Shown piece after piece: positions 43,370-53,385 of a DNA stretch of 64,000 bases. Every line of letters begins with the position of its first letter. Positions within the stretch are counted from its first letter, which is position 1. The stretch lies in assembly GCA_041395445.1 (NCBI GenBank), contig JAWLAO010000004.1, forward strand, positions 124,001 to 188,000, given 5' to 3'. The DNA is from Gammaproteobacteria bacterium. GTDB lineage: Bacteria; Pseudomonadota; Gammaproteobacteria; Xanthomonadales; Marinicellaceae. The notes under the pieces are model-generated. The model had not been told where the DNA came from and did not search any database. It worked only from the letters and a program-made list of their open reading frames with translations. Position numbers and translations under genes: made by a program.

Positions 43370-46006
43370 TCACATTTGGCTAATCAACTTTTTGGCTTTA
43401 TCCAAAGTATAGGCTCCTTCGACTTCTTTGTTTTCAAAAACCATAAAATAGGAATAATTGCTTCCGGCGAGCTTTTCCCACTCATTGCCTAATCGGCATT
43501 TTGCGGCACTATCACTATTATCTCTATCGTCGCCTTTCGATTCAACAAGGATGATTTTTCCTGATTTTGTGTGCAAGATAAAATCAGGGTAATGATTGAT
43601 AAAACCATTGATACAAAACCCTTTTCCTCTTTCCAGATTTCTGTGCCAAAACTCAATATTTGATGTCGTACCCAATTCCATGATAACTCTTTCTTCAAAT
43701 GTATTCATTTTTCCTTCTCTTTCATACAAAGAGTTACCAATTGAAGACCCAACAGCACCCGGGACGATTTCACTGGACAAGTTCCAGTCTTCTTTGACCT
43801 GGATTCGTTTTGATTTGATTAAATCCATAAAACGGTTTTCCGCATAAGAGTCTGCCAATTGCCTGATTTTGACTTTAATTTTATCTTTATAACTCCATTT
43901 ATGAGCCAGAACATCTCTTAATTGCTCGGAGTTAAAACCATCCAATATTCGTTCAATATATGTCTTAATTTCCTGATCTGGAATTGGAGACATGCTACCA
44001 ATAACTTGAATGATTTTATTGGTAATTTCTCTAATTTGACTCGTTTGAGGTTGAGCTAATATGTAATCAGTAAAAGGTTCTTTAATTTGATAATCTTCAA
44101 TCTTGGTAAAAGAGGGACTGTATTCATTTTTCTTTGATTCTTCGATATCCACTTTATACAAATCTGATGAAATCTTATTAAAGTCAATCTTGATGTCTTC
44201 ATTCGATAATTTGAAGTCTTTGAGCAATGATTCCCGATTGAGTAATTCTTCATCTGTTCCAAAAATATCACTGATTGTAACTTTAATATAAAATTTGGGG
44301 AGCTTAATGTTTTTCACTAACTCTTTGTATGAGTCTCTGACTTTATATCGTTTCACTTTATCACCCATTTCCTGAAACATATTGTCGTCAACAGGTTGTT
44401 GTTCCTGTTGTTTTATTTGTTCTTCCAATTGACGATTTTGCTCTTCAGCTATCGCCTCAATTTCTTCTATAACAGTTGTTGGCTTTATATCTTCATCAAC
44501 TGCATTTGGATTAAATGTGACTCTTTCAGGGTCAATGGTTTCTTCTTCATTTTTCTTATTTTGTTGTTCAGGAAACAAAAAAGTTTCAATTGGATCAGCA
44601 TCAACTGGATTCTTTTCTTCCTCTGTCATAACATCAACTTGACGATAATCTCTGTCGCTGAAACCGGACTCTTGCAGACCTTTTACAATGCTTTGCAGGG
44701 TTTCATTAAATTTGGCTGAAGCTGTCAGAACATAGGAGAGATTTAACTGAAACGATTTGTGCCTTTGCACATAAGGCTGTCGAAGTACACGACCGAGAAT
44801 TTGTTCAACATCAACCGCACTGGATTTGTCTGCCAGAGATGCCAGAATGTATGCAAAAGGACAATCCCAGCCTTCTTTCAATGCGTTTATGGTTATGATG
44901 TATCGGACTTCACATTCCTTGCTCATTAAATCTACACCTTTGAGTTCGTCAATATTGGCAGTTTTGATTTTAATTTGGTTTTCGGGAATACCCAGTTTTA
45001 GCAGTTGCTCTTTCAGCTTTTCAAAGGTGGTGTTATCTTTAGCTGTTTTGGGCTGTGCCTGAAACAGAACAATCGGTCGGATATACTTACCTCCTTCAGA
45101 CTCCTGCTTTTTAGCAAGAATTTCGAGTTTTCGTTGCAAATGCAAAGCGTTATTAATCACCTCTGTTTTATCGTGATTGTTATAAACGATAACCGGTAAT
45201 TTCACCATATGTTCTTTTTTCAACTCAATGGCTGGAACAAGGCTAACAATATTACTGTTATTTTTCGGAGTGGCTGTTAAATCGAGAATAAAAGACGGGT
45301 TGAGATTCTTGAGCATGTCTACACTCAAATCACTTTCGGCATTATGGCTTTCATCCACTATTAAAACTGGATTAAGGTAGCGTAAAACATTCGTTAAAGC
45401 ACTTTCAGGAACCTCTGGGTGAAGATGATCTTTAGACACATAACTTTCAACAAATGATTGTAAGGCACCATTTTCTTCGTTTACCTTTCTGTCGTCTTTG
45501 TTTCTTGCTCGTAAACTGGCAAAACTCATCACAAAAATGCTCAATTGATCTTTCACAACCGTTGGATTGAAGTTTGAGCCTTGTAACAAGTCTTCTTTTT
45601 GGTAGATTTCTACTCGGTGATTAAAAAGTGTATTGAGTTTTTGTCTGTATGGATGCTCCGGGTTGGAAAGAGCATCAACGGTTTGTTGCAATAAATTGCT
45701 CCAGGGAACCAGCCATATCACCGCTTTGGGTTTGCTTGAATCGTAAGCCTGAAAAATAGAATGCAAAGCATTGACGGCAATAAATGTCTTGCCACCGGCC
45801 GTTGGAACTTTGATACAAACATGAGCCGCATTGGGAATATTGTTTTTATAAGGCTGCATTCCGGAGCCATCCAAAGGATTATACGGCCCGATTTTGTCTT
45901 CCCAATATTGATTAAAGGCTTTGCCTAAATCTTTTTGTTCCTGAACATAATCAAGATATTCTTCAATATTTTCTATGACTTTACGCTGATAGAGTTTGAG
46001 TTCCAT
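43370..46006 (-). CDS. Type III restriction endonuclease subunit Res
   Basis: An 878-residue SF2 helicase/nuclease: Walker A PTAGGKTFIAVNA near residue 70, the DEAD-like VDESHNAE, TATPKN, helicase motif VI ILGRVLRQPY, and a C-terminal nuclease part with FILHTKSGKIILVESKGDD, in which D, E and K form a PD-(D/E)xK-like site. Length fits Res subunits (800-1000). It needs Mod for target recognition, but mod here is broken, so the endonuclease is probably inactive or serves another complex. It starts 1 nt after the rhuM-like gene. Confidence 0.9.
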   Translation of the reverse strand: MELKLYQRKVIENIEEYLDYVQEQKDLGKAFNQYWEDKIGPYNPLDGSGMQPYKNNIPNAAHVCIKVPTAGGKTFIAVNALHSIFQAYDSSKPKAVIWLVPWSNLLQQTVDALSNPEHPYRQKLNTLFNHRVEIYQKEDLLQGSNFNPTVVKDQLSIFVMSFASLRARNKDDRKVNEENGALQSFVESYVSKDHLHPEVPESALTNVLRYLNPVLIVDESHNAESDLSVDMLKNLNPSFILDLTATPKNNSNIVSLVPAIELKKEHMVKLPVIVYNNHDKTEVINNALHLQRKLEILAKKQESEGGKYIRPIVLFQAQPKTAKDNTTFEKLKEQLLKLGIPENQIKIKTANIDELKGVDLMSKECEVRYIITINALKEGWDCPFAYILASLADKSSAVDVEQILGRVLRQPYVQRHKSFQLNLSYVLTASAKFNETLQSIVKGLQESGFSDRDYRQVDVMTEEEKNPVDADPIETFLFPEQQNKKNEEETIDPERVTFNPNAVDEDIKPTTVIEEIEAIAEEQNRQLEEQIKQQEQQPVDDNMFQEMGDKVKRYKVRDSYKELVKNIKLPKFYIKVTISDIFGTDEELLNRESLLKDFKLSNEDIKIDFNKISSDLYKVDIEESKKNEYSPSFTKIEDYQIKEPFTDYILAQPQTSQIREITNKIIQVIGSMSPIPDQEIKTYIERILDGFNSEQLRDVLAHKWSYKDKIKVKIRQLADSYAENRFMDLIKSKRIQVKEDWNLSSEIVPGAVGSSIGNSLYEREGKMNTFEERVIMELGTTSNIEFWHRNLERGKGFCINGFINHYPDFILHTKSGKIILVESKGDDRDNSDSAAKCRLGNEWEKLAGSNYSYFMVFENKEVEGAYTLDKAKKLISQM

Positions 46007-46007
46007 G

Positions 46008-47006
46008 CTATTTCTTCATCTTTTTAATATGTTTATCAAAGTCGGATAAAATCTTTTGGGTTTTATTAAATTCCTGATACTGCTTTTCAGCTTTTTCAAG
46101 TGCCTGCTGTCTGGAAACGCTTCCCTTTCCATCAAGGACTTTGAAGTCGTTGAAGGACAAAAACTTATTTATGCTTTCCGCCAAAGTTTCCATGGTAAAA
46201 GTGTTTTTCATTTCAATTTGGTTTTCAATATAATCAAAATACGCTGAAACGGTTCTTTCCAATCGTTTGATTTGGTCTTCTTTCAGGTAATTTTTTGCCA
46301 CTTCTGTATCAGATTTCAAGATACGACCATCGGGTGAATTTTTCCATGTTTCAAGCCCCATGTTTTTCTTGCCGGCATCTGCCTGCCCATGAATAATTTC
46401 AGCTGAGGTTTTACCGACGATGGCGAAGTGAAATTTGTTTTGTACATTGGCAAAGAAGTTTCGGGTGATTTCAGAATTTCTATCATAATCAATACTGCAC
46501 TCCGAAAAAATATCAGTTACTTGTTGATATACCCGGCGTTCGCTGGCACGAATGGAACGAACCCGCTCCAGTAATTCTCTGAAATAATCTTTACCAAAAA
46601 CCTTGTTCCCTTGCTTCAGGCGTTCGTCATCCATAACAAAACCTTTAATAATGTATTCTTTGAGTGTTTGAGTTGCCCAAATTCTGAATTGAGTGGCTTT
46701 GGCAGAATTGACCCGATAGCCAACTGAAATAATTGCATCCAGGTTGTAAAACTTATGGGTTCTGTTTACTTCTCTGTTACCTTCAAGTTGAACTTGTAAA
46801 AATTCCTTACAAGTTGCCAACTTTTGCAATTCCCCGGTTTCAAAAATATTTTTCAGGTGGGTTGTGATATTCTGAGGCGTCGTATCAAAAAGCATTCCCA
46901 TTGCTTTCTGAGTTAACCAAACCGTTTCATCTTGCAAATAAACTTGTAAACGAACCTCTCCATTGGTCGTATCATAGAGTAAAAAATTGTCTTGTTGATT
47001 ATCCAT
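46008..47006 (-). CDS. RhuM-family protein
   Basis: A 332-residue protein matching the RhuM virulence family: VRLQVYLQDETVWLTQKAMGMLF, TTPQNITTHLKNIFETGEL, YNLDAIISVGYRVNSAKATQFRIWATQTLKEYI, then a Fic-like stretch. The middle and C-terminal part (EVAKNYLKEDQIKRLERTVSAYFDYIE) is helical. RhuM genes often sit inside restriction and defence loci. It lies between the remains of mod and res with 1-3 nt gaps, so all three were one operon. Its role in defence is not established. Confidence 0.85.
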   Translation of the reverse strand: MDNQQDNFLLYDTTNGEVRLQVYLQDETVWLTQKAMGMLFDTTPQNITTHLKNIFETGELQKLATCKEFLQVQLEGNREVNRTHKFYNLDAIISVGYRVNSAKATQFRIWATQTLKEYIIKGFVMDDERLKQGNKVFGKDYFRELLERVRSIRASERRVYQQVTDIFSECSIDYDRNSEITRNFFANVQNKFHFAIVGKTSAEIIHGQADAGKKNMGLETWKNSPDGRILKSDTEVAKNYLKEDQIKRLERTVSAYFDYIENQIEMKNTFTMETLAESINKFLSFNDFKVLDGKGSVSRQQALEKAEKQYQEFNKTQKILSDFDKHIKKMKK

Positions 47007-47009
47007 AAT

Positions 47010-48564
47010 TTAAAACCGCGTGATATCTCTGGGTATTTTTTTGAAGATGATATTGTGCTTGTTCATAAAGTCTTTGGGTAACAAACAATTATCCGCATAA
47101 ATGATGTACTGTTCCGCTTTGGTTTGTATCAAGCCCAATGAATCATAGTCCAAAGTGGTTAATTGGTCTTTTTCATAGATGAAGTAGTAGGCAGTTTGGT
47201 CTTTTGTGCCTAAAAAGTATTGAGATTTCTCGACTTCGCTCGAAATGACATCTGTGAGGGGAGTCCGGGTTTCGGAGAACCAGATGTATTCGCGGATTTT
47301 AGACAGACCGACTTCTTCATTCAGGTTTTGGTTTTCATCAAAAAGAGGTAAGCCAAGTTGGTAGAAATCAAAGGCTCCGCCGGTGCCTTCGACTGCTTTT
47401 TTGTCTTCACCATAACCTTTGGCAACCCGTTTGACTCTTTCAGCAGTAATATCATTGGCGTAATCTTCCATTTCTATGAGAATGAACTTGCGATTGCCAC
47501 CGTCTTGTTTGTTTAGGTTTAAAACGGCATGAGCAGTTGTTCCTGATCCGGCAAAAGAATCAAGTACATAAAAGTCTTTTGTATTAAAAATGTATCTCTT
47601 GTAATAACTATTGGTTTTGGGGTATCAAATACATTTTTTGTTCCAAATATTTTTTGTATCGAATTTGGCCTTGTTGTACCTCAATTCATCCAACCAAATG
47701 CTTTAGTAGGTCGGCCTTTTTGTTCTTTAAATAATATTTTTCTAGTGATCTTCCATTTTCCATCTTCATTGAAGATTATTTCCCCATCTTTATTTTTCTG
47801 GACAGTTTCAGTCCAACGCCACCTTTTTTGGTGGTAAATAGTTTTTCCGTCAGGAGTATTTAAATCATAAATAGGTTTGTCTTATAAGCTTCTAACATCA
47901 CCTCCTCAAAGTCCATTTGGATCATTTTCGGTTTTTGTAAGCTTGTATTATCTTTTTTGTCTATCAAAAGATTCCAATTAAAATTTGACTTTGACTAAAT
48001 AACAGTGTGGTTATGATGAATAGAGATTACTCATCGGTTGATATCTTGCCTTGTATAATGTTGCCATATCATATTTCCCTAAAAATTTCGAACTCCAAAA
48101 ATTTCATCACATAGTAATTTCAAATTGGCTTGCTCATTATCATCAATGGAAATAAAAATAGCCCCATCATCAGCTAACAGTTTGTGTAAAAGTTTTAACC
48201 GCGGATACATCATACACAGCCATTTATCGTGGCGGCTGAGGTCATCACCTTCTTTGCCAACCACTTCACCCAGCCATTTCTTGATTTTCGGGTGATTGAC
48301 ATTGTCGTTATACACCCAGCTTTCGTTGCCTGTGTTATACGGCGGATCGATATAAATGCATTTGATTTTACCTTCGTATTCGGGCAACAGGCTTTTGAGG
48401 GCTTCGAGATTGTCTCCGTGGATGATTTTGTTGCCGCTATTGGTGGGTTCGCTTTGTTCGCCATTGTCCGCGGTAAAACCGTATTGATGTTGCAAAACTC
48501 GGTAGGGAACATCCTGATGATGGCTGATGACTTTTTCTTTTCCTATCCAGTTGAGAGTTGGCAT
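47010..48564 (-). pseudogene. Broken Type III modification methyltransferase gene mod
   Basis: The N-terminal piece (48564-48079) starts at ATG and carries the methyltransferase motif IV IYIDPPYNTGNESWVYNDN, then stops after CDEIFGVRNF. The C-terminal piece (47471-47010) follows the motif I DSFAGSGTTAHAV, which is readable just upstream in the same frame. Between them, recognisable pieces such as PIYDLNTPDGKTIYHQKR and KEQKGRPTKAFGWMN occur in different frames with several stops, so frameshifts and probably deletions have destroyed the gene. A palindromic repeat lies in frame in the C-terminal piece. The methyltransferase cannot be made whole. Confidence 0.88.
47222..47249 (-). repeat. Palindromic repeat inserted in frame in mod
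   Basis: On the coding strand GTCATTTCGAGCGAAGTCGAG followed by AAATCTC encodes VISSEVEKS. The same sequence family forms the inverted repeat at 42967-43052, so a mobile repeat appears to have inserted into coding DNA without shifting the frame. Confidence 0.75.
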
Positions 48565-48675
48565 GTGTTTCCTTGTTTAGTGATTGGTTGTTTGTTTATG
48601 AATTTTAGCAATAAAACTCCCTTGAGTCACTTGTCAAATTTATTTTTATATAAACCGTTATGACTCATACATAAA

Positions 48676-48700
48676 GCCCTCTGCGTCTCTGCGAGAGAAC
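48676..48700. repeat. CTCTGCGTCTCTGCG dispersed repeat
   Basis: A short piece with CTCTGCGTCTCTGCGAG between the mod start and the prolidase stop. Related pieces occur at 34312-34334 (GTCACAAAGTTACACAGAG), 42825-42850 and 53386-53430. Confidence 0.6.
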
Positions 48701-48701
48701 A

Positions 48702-49982
48702 TTACCTCGTCAAATTCACCGACTTGTTTTTCTTAACCACAATATTATCTTCAATGCGAATACCGCCATAAGGTTTAAAGTCTTCCACTCGTGACCAATT
48801 AATGTATTTTCCAAGACCTTTGGCTTTGGCTTCATCCAATAGCATGTCGATGAAATAAATGCCTGGTTCGATGGTAAGGACGTTGTTTTCCTGCAAGGTT
48901 CGGGTTAAACGCAGGAAAGGATGAAGTTCCGGTGGAGAAAGTGTGTTGCCATCTTCATCGATTTGACGACCGCCAATGTCATGCACTTGCAAACCCAGAT
49001 AATGCCCAAGACCATGTGGAAAGAAAACATTACTGAGTCCGCTCTCCAAAGCAGTTTGCGCATCACAACTGATAACATCAAAGTCTCTGAGAATGTCTGC
49101 CAATTTCATATGGGCTTGTATATGCAGATCGATATAACTGGTTCCCACAGTTGCTTGTTTGCCGAGTTTTTTCTGCATTTTATCGACTGCTTTAATCATT
49201 TTTTTGAATTCGCCATCTCCATAAGCGTAAGTACGAGTAATGTCCGAGGCATAACCATTGACACTACATCCGGCATCAATCAAAAATGATTTCAATTGCT
49301 TTTTTGGGAGGCGATGTCTTTGCATGTGTTGATAATGCAAAACCGCTCCGTTTTGATTTTGCGCAATGATGTTTCCGTAAGGAAGCTGATACTCGTTGTG
49401 ATTGGTGGCTTTCATGTAGGCAACATGAGATTCAAATTCGGATTTGCCTTTTTTGAAACATTTATAAGCCGCTTTGTGACCTTTTAATGCTAGTTTATTG
49501 GCTTTGCGAATGTTTTCAATTTCATAATCCGTTTTGCAAGCACGGTGAAAGTGCACATAATCCATATAAACTTTTGGGTTGTGCTGTAAGGAGTCATGCT
49601 CACAGGAATTTTCTTGACCAATCCACGCATGATTTTTTAATTTTCCGTAATCAGGTACTTCTTCCTTACAAGCGACCGGAACAATATTGAAAAAATCTAT
49701 CCAATCACCTTGTGGCATTGCCGGCAACGAATGCCAGTAGTCTTTTGGTTGGTACAAATACAGTGTCGGCTTTTTACCCGCTTGATAATGAATCGTACAA
49801 TATGGTGTTTCGGTAATCGGAACCATCCATTTGAAATGCGGATTACAGGCAAAAGGATAAGGCATGTCATCGAGAAAATAATTGTGTGCATGTCCTGAGT
49901 AAATCAAAACTCCGTCCAGATTGGCTTTCTCGAGTGCTTTGTTGATTATTTCGGAAACATATTTATAATGATTGCTGTACAT
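48702..49982 (-). CDS. pepQ: Xaa-Pro dipeptidase (prolidase, M24 family)
   Basis: A 426-residue creatinase-fold enzyme (E. coli PepQ 443). The metal-binding residues are visible: D and D in LIDAGCSVNGYASDITRTY, H in FFPHGLGHYLGLQVHD, E in LTIEPGIYF and E in GGIRIEDNIV. It hydrolyses X-Pro dipeptides in the cytoplasm with manganese; the family also includes organophosphate-hydrolysing homologues. It starts 36 nt from the divergent DUF4442 gene. Confidence 0.92.
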   Translation of the reverse strand: MYSNHYKYVSEIINKALEKANLDGVLIYSGHAHNYFLDDMPYPFACNPHFKWMVPITETPYCTIHYQAGKKPTLYLYQPKDYWHSLPAMPQGDWIDFFNIVPVACKEEVPDYGKLKNHAWIGQENSCEHDSLQHNPKVYMDYVHFHRACKTDYEIENIRKANKLALKGHKAAYKCFKKGKSEFESHVAYMKATNHNEYQLPYGNIIAQNQNGAVLHYQHMQRHRLPKKQLKSFLIDAGCSVNGYASDITRTYAYGDGEFKKMIKAVDKMQKKLGKQATVGTSYIDLHIQAHMKLADILRDFDVISCDAQTALESGLSNVFFPHGLGHYLGLQVHDIGGRQIDEDGNTLSPPELHPFLRLTRTLQENNVLTIEPGIYFIDMLLDEAKAKGLGKYINWSRVEDFKPYGGIRIEDNIVVKKNKSVNLTR

Positions 49983-50017
49983 CTCTTTTATCCTGTAAAA
50001 ATAAGGAATTATACACC

Positions 50018-50503
50018 ATGTCAGTCAATAAAAATGAATCCCCCGGAGAAAAAATTCTCGCCACTTGGCAAAAACTGAAAGATAAACCATTTGGTAAAAA
50101 ATTGTTTTCCATAGGAGTTGGCAAGATGGCTCCGTACACGGGAACTATTAAGGCGGTAGTCACCGATCTGACTCCCGGGCATTGCATAAATTTTCTCAAA
50201 GAAAAAAAATCCAACAAAAACCATTTGCGCAGCATTCATGCCGTTGCTCTGATTAATCTTGGAGAGATGACCAGTGGTTTGGCAGTTTTATCAGGTATGT
50301 CATCTCAGATTCGCGGAATTCTGACGAAAATGGAGATGGAATATATCAAGAAAGCCAAAGGTGATTTAATTGCCGAGTGTCGTTGTGAAATTCCTGAAGT
50401 TGAAGATTCTTTGAATTATGAAGTGGAAACTTTTATCAAAGACTCCAGTGGTGATGTTGTTGCCAAAGGAACATTCTTTTGGTTATTGTCGCGTAAAAGC
50501 TAA
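50018..50503 (+). CDS. DUF4442 hotdog-fold protein
   Basis: A 161-residue protein with a hotdog-type pattern: GTIKAVVTDLTPGHCINFL, NHLRSIHAVALINLGEMTSGLAVLSG, and the C-terminal strand VVAKGTFFWLLS. DUF4442 members are related to thioesterases of the PaaI group, but no catalytic residue can be assigned with confidence. The N-H-L-R-S-I-H-A helix is the family hallmark. Substrate unknown. Confidence 0.85.
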   Translation: MSVNKNESPGEKILATWQKLKDKPFGKKLFSIGVGKMAPYTGTIKAVVTDLTPGHCINFLKEKKSNKNHLRSIHAVALINLGEMTSGLAVLSGMSSQIRGILTKMEMEYIKKAKGDLIAECRCEIPEVEDSLNYEVETFIKDSSGDVVAKGTFFWLLSRKS

Positions 50504-50532
50504 GTTTGAAATTGTTTTAGATTCTCATAAAG

Positions 50533-50607
50533 CCTTTAACCCCGAAGGGTTAAAGGTGGTTCCGGGGAAAGAGTTGTTCAAGGGAGGGTATGAAAAACCC
50601 CGGAACC
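50533..50607. repeat. Two consecutive perfect hairpins
   Basis: The first hairpin has stem CCTTTAACCC/GGGTTAAAGG (10 bp) closing a CGAA loop at 50533-50556. The second has arms GGTTCCGGGG (50558-50567) and CCCCGGAACC (50598-50607) separated by 30 nt. They lie in the 144 bp between convergent genes; a terminator, a processed RNA or a repeat unit are all possible. Confidence 0.8.
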
Positions 50608-50647
50608 GAGGGAGGAGTATAAATGAAAAATTTAAGTTTTAACCTGT

Positions 50648-51055
50648 TTATTTACTAGCTTTGACTGTATTGTCGTCATTAAGTTCACTATTATTTTGTT
50701 TTTCCTGATTTTCGTCATAAGGCCAGTCTCTGAAAGGAAATGGCTTAACATCTGTCTGGAAAGACAAGTATTTAATCATGTCGTATATAAACAGACCGAC
50801 TTCTTTGTTAAAACCTTTCAAATTATTATTAACTTTTCCGGTAATGATTAAAAACCCGAACTGAATCAGCACGACAAATCCGAAAACCCAGATGGTCACC
50901 CAGCCAATTAAAAAGAATAACAAGGTAAAAAAGATTCTGCTAAAAATCTCCGGCCCTTTATCGTTACATTTTCCGTTAGCACATTTGCTTGTTTTTTCAG
51001 TTTCAGCATTTACTACTTCTGCTTCAATTGCTTCGTTGTTGTTTTGTTCTGTCAT
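50648..51055 (-). CDS. DUF4389 family membrane protein
   Basis: A 135-residue protein: an acidic cytoplasmic N-terminus with two cysteines (SKCANGKCND), a hydrophobic double segment (IFFTLLFFLIGWVTIWVFGF, then VVLIQFGFLIITG) and a C-terminal tail with FIYDMIKYLSFQTDVKPFPF, which is the DUF4389 signature. The tail ends in a low-complexity Asn/Asp/Glu run. Function unknown. Confidence 0.8.
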   Translation of the reverse strand: MTEQNNNEAIEAEVVNAETEKTSKCANGKCNDKGPEIFSRIFFTLLFFLIGWVTIWVFGFVVLIQFGFLIITGKVNNNLKGFNKEVGLFIYDMIKYLSFQTDVKPFPFRDWPYDENQEKQNNSELNDDNTVKASK

Positions 51056-51248
51056 TGGTGTTCCTCATAAATCGTTGACTTATGATTATGATACCGAAAA
51101 TTGACTTTGATAAATAGTGCCATAGGTCATGCGTGACTTTTGACACAGTGTGACGGAAAATTATAATTAATCTTTTGATTCTCAGATTTTGAGAATGCTG
51201 GTGTATAATCTCTGCACTTGCTGTTTTATTTAGAATAAGTCTTTTTTA

Positions 51249-52739
51249 ATGACTATTGATTTACAACTTATCGGAATCTTTATTGGCGGATTATTAAGCG
51301 GAATGCTGATTGTGTTAATCATCATGCGATTTCGTTATCAAAGCCAAACTCAGAATTTAGTTAACGAACATCACTCCGAACTCAAATTGCAATCGCAACA
51401 AATTGAATCTTTAGAAGAAGACCGAATGCTCCTCACTCAGGATTTTGAAAATCTCAAGTCCGAAAAAAAAGAAGCCGATATTGAAAATAAAAACCTATTG
51501 GCAAAATTTTCAGCAACCCGACAACAATTTCAGGATACCGTTCAAAGACTGGAAGAGCTCAAAAAACAGGTTTTGGCTTTTGAAGAAAAGCAACAATTTC
51601 AAAATCAGGAAAACTCACAACTCAAATCCAAAGTTGCTGAACTGAAAACACTCAACGAACAACAACAGCAATCGGCGGCTGAAAAACTGGAATTGCTCAG
51701 CAAAGCCAGACAAGAGCTTCAAGATCAGTTTAAATCACTGGCAAATGAAATTTTTGATGAGAAAGGAAAGAAATTCGCCGAGCAAAACAAAGAAAAACTC
51801 GATGCCATTCTCAATCCTTTCAACAGCCATTTGCAGGAATTCAAAAAAGTGGTCAGCGATGTTTATGTCAGCGAAGCCAAACAACGAGCTTCTCTCAAGC
51901 AAGAAATTCTAGGGTTGAAAGAGTTAAACGAAAGACTCAATAAAGAAGCCTTAAATCTGACAACAGCTCTTAAAGGCGATAAAAAAACTCAGGGCAACTG
52001 GGGCGAGTTAGTTCTGGAAAGAGTTTTGGAGCAATCCGGATTACGAAAAGGTCAGGAATACGAAACCCAAGGAGGCTTTCGTGATGCGGAAAACAATTTG
52101 CTGAAACCCGATGTGATTATTCATCTTCCGCAGGAAAAAGCGGTCATTGTTGATTCCAAAGTTTCCTTGATTGCTTATGAGAAGTACTCATCTTCTGAAA
52201 ACCCGGAACGCAAGGAAGAATTGTTAAAACAACACATCAATGCTGTAGAATCTCACATCAAATCGCTCAGCGAAAAGGATTATTCCAATATCAAAGGCAT
52301 TCAGTCGCTGGATTTTGTGTTGATGTTTATCCCGATAGAACCGGCTTTTAACATCGCTTTTCAGAATAATGACAAGCTGTTTAATCAGGCTTTTGAGAAG
52401 AAAATTATCGTTGTCACACCAACAACCTTGCTTGCCACCTTAAAAACCATCGAAAACCTATGGCGTTATGAAAACCAAAACCGCAATGCTCGGATTATTG
52501 CCGAAAAAGCGGGAAATCTGTACGACAAATTCAGAGGTTTTGTTGAGGACATCGAAAAACTCGGCAACCAAATCAACACCGTCAATGACACCTATCAAAA
52601 CGCCCTCAACAAACTATCCAAAGGCAAAGGCAATCTGATCAGTCAGTCTCAGCAATTGGTTGATTTAGGAGTCAAAGTCAAAAAAGAAATTCCTAAGTCG
52701 ATTCTTGATGAATCGAGTGAAACTGGAAGTGATTCATAG
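51249..52739 (+). CDS. rmuC: DNA recombination protein RmuC
   Basis: A 496-residue protein: N-terminal membrane helix (GIFIGGLLSGMLIVLIIMRF), a long coiled coil (about 35-170) rich in Gln and Glu, and the RmuC nuclease-like domain with GNWGELVLERVLEQSGLRKG, HLPQEKAVIVDSKVSLIAYEKY and IVVTPTTLLATLKTIENLWR. It limits DNA inversions at short repeats. Length is close to E. coli RmuC (475). The 190 bp upstream hold its promoter region; no other gene is visible there. Confidence 0.93.
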   Translation: MTIDLQLIGIFIGGLLSGMLIVLIIMRFRYQSQTQNLVNEHHSELKLQSQQIESLEEDRMLLTQDFENLKSEKKEADIENKNLLAKFSATRQQFQDTVQRLEELKKQVLAFEEKQQFQNQENSQLKSKVAELKTLNEQQQQSAAEKLELLSKARQELQDQFKSLANEIFDEKGKKFAEQNKEKLDAILNPFNSHLQEFKKVVSDVYVSEAKQRASLKQEILGLKELNERLNKEALNLTTALKGDKKTQGNWGELVLERVLEQSGLRKGQEYETQGGFRDAENNLLKPDVIIHLPQEKAVIVDSKVSLIAYEKYSSSENPERKEELLKQHINAVESHIKSLSEKDYSNIKGIQSLDFVLMFIPIEPAFNIAFQNNDKLFNQAFEKKIIVVTPTTLLATLKTIENLWRYENQNRNARIIAEKAGNLYDKFRGFVEDIEKLGNQINTVNDTYQNALNKLSKGKGNLISQSQQLVDLGVKVKKEIPKSILDESSETGSDS

Positions 52740-52891
52740 TTTAAGAATGTTTTTCAATTTTCTAAAACTAAGGGACTGGCTATAACAGCCACTTGTTAAC
52801 TGTCGGTTTCCTATGTATAGTACTAAGAGTATATGAGGCAAAACTATGATAAACCTTATTGGAATGTTGTAGAAGATTACGAGGCACCCTA

Positions 52892-53284
52892 ATGAAAAAG
52901 CTAATTATTATTTTGATGTTTGGTACTTTCATGGTCAGTTGCAATGAAACCAATTACTGGATCATCATTGATAATCGTAGTGAAGAAAATATTAGCAATG
53001 TGGTTGTTTGGTATGACAGCAAAGTGCTCTCTAGTGGACCTGTTTCAGTATCTGCTAATTCTAGCTCTACAAATGCAGGTAGTAAACCAAAACTACTCGA
53101 TGAAATGAAAATCACTTGGGAGGACTCTAATAAAAAGCCTTATGAGCAAGTATTCAAGACTTTTGATTTTCTACCAAAAGATTACAATGGCGGTAATGTG
53201 ATATTTATCTATCGTGGTAATGGCGAAATGAGTTTGAAATTTCACATGCCTAAAAATGATTTTCCTAAATTGATTGATGTATAG
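52892..53284 (+). CDS. Small putative lipoprotein
   Basis: About 130 residues from ATG 52892, preceded by GAGG. The N-terminus MKKLIIILMFGTFMVSC is a lipoprotein signal with lipobox MVSC. The mature part has an Ig-like strand pattern (YWIIIDNRSEENISNVVVWY, then SLKFHMPKNDFPKLI). I do not recognise it. No neighbours on the same strand within 150 bp share an operon with it. Confidence 0.65.
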   Translation: MKKLIIILMFGTFMVSCNETNYWIIIDNRSEENISNVVVWYDSKVLSSGPVSVSANSSSTNAGSKPKLLDEMKITWEDSNKKPYEQVFKTFDFLPKDYNGGNVIFIYRGNGEMSLKFHMPKNDFPKLIDV

Positions 53285-53385
53285 TCTATTGTGCTCTTAA
53301 GTTAAACAAACCAATACATTTGTTGGAACTAGTTTTAATTGATTTTATACTGAATTGTAATTGGGAAGCCTGATTATGATAAAGA

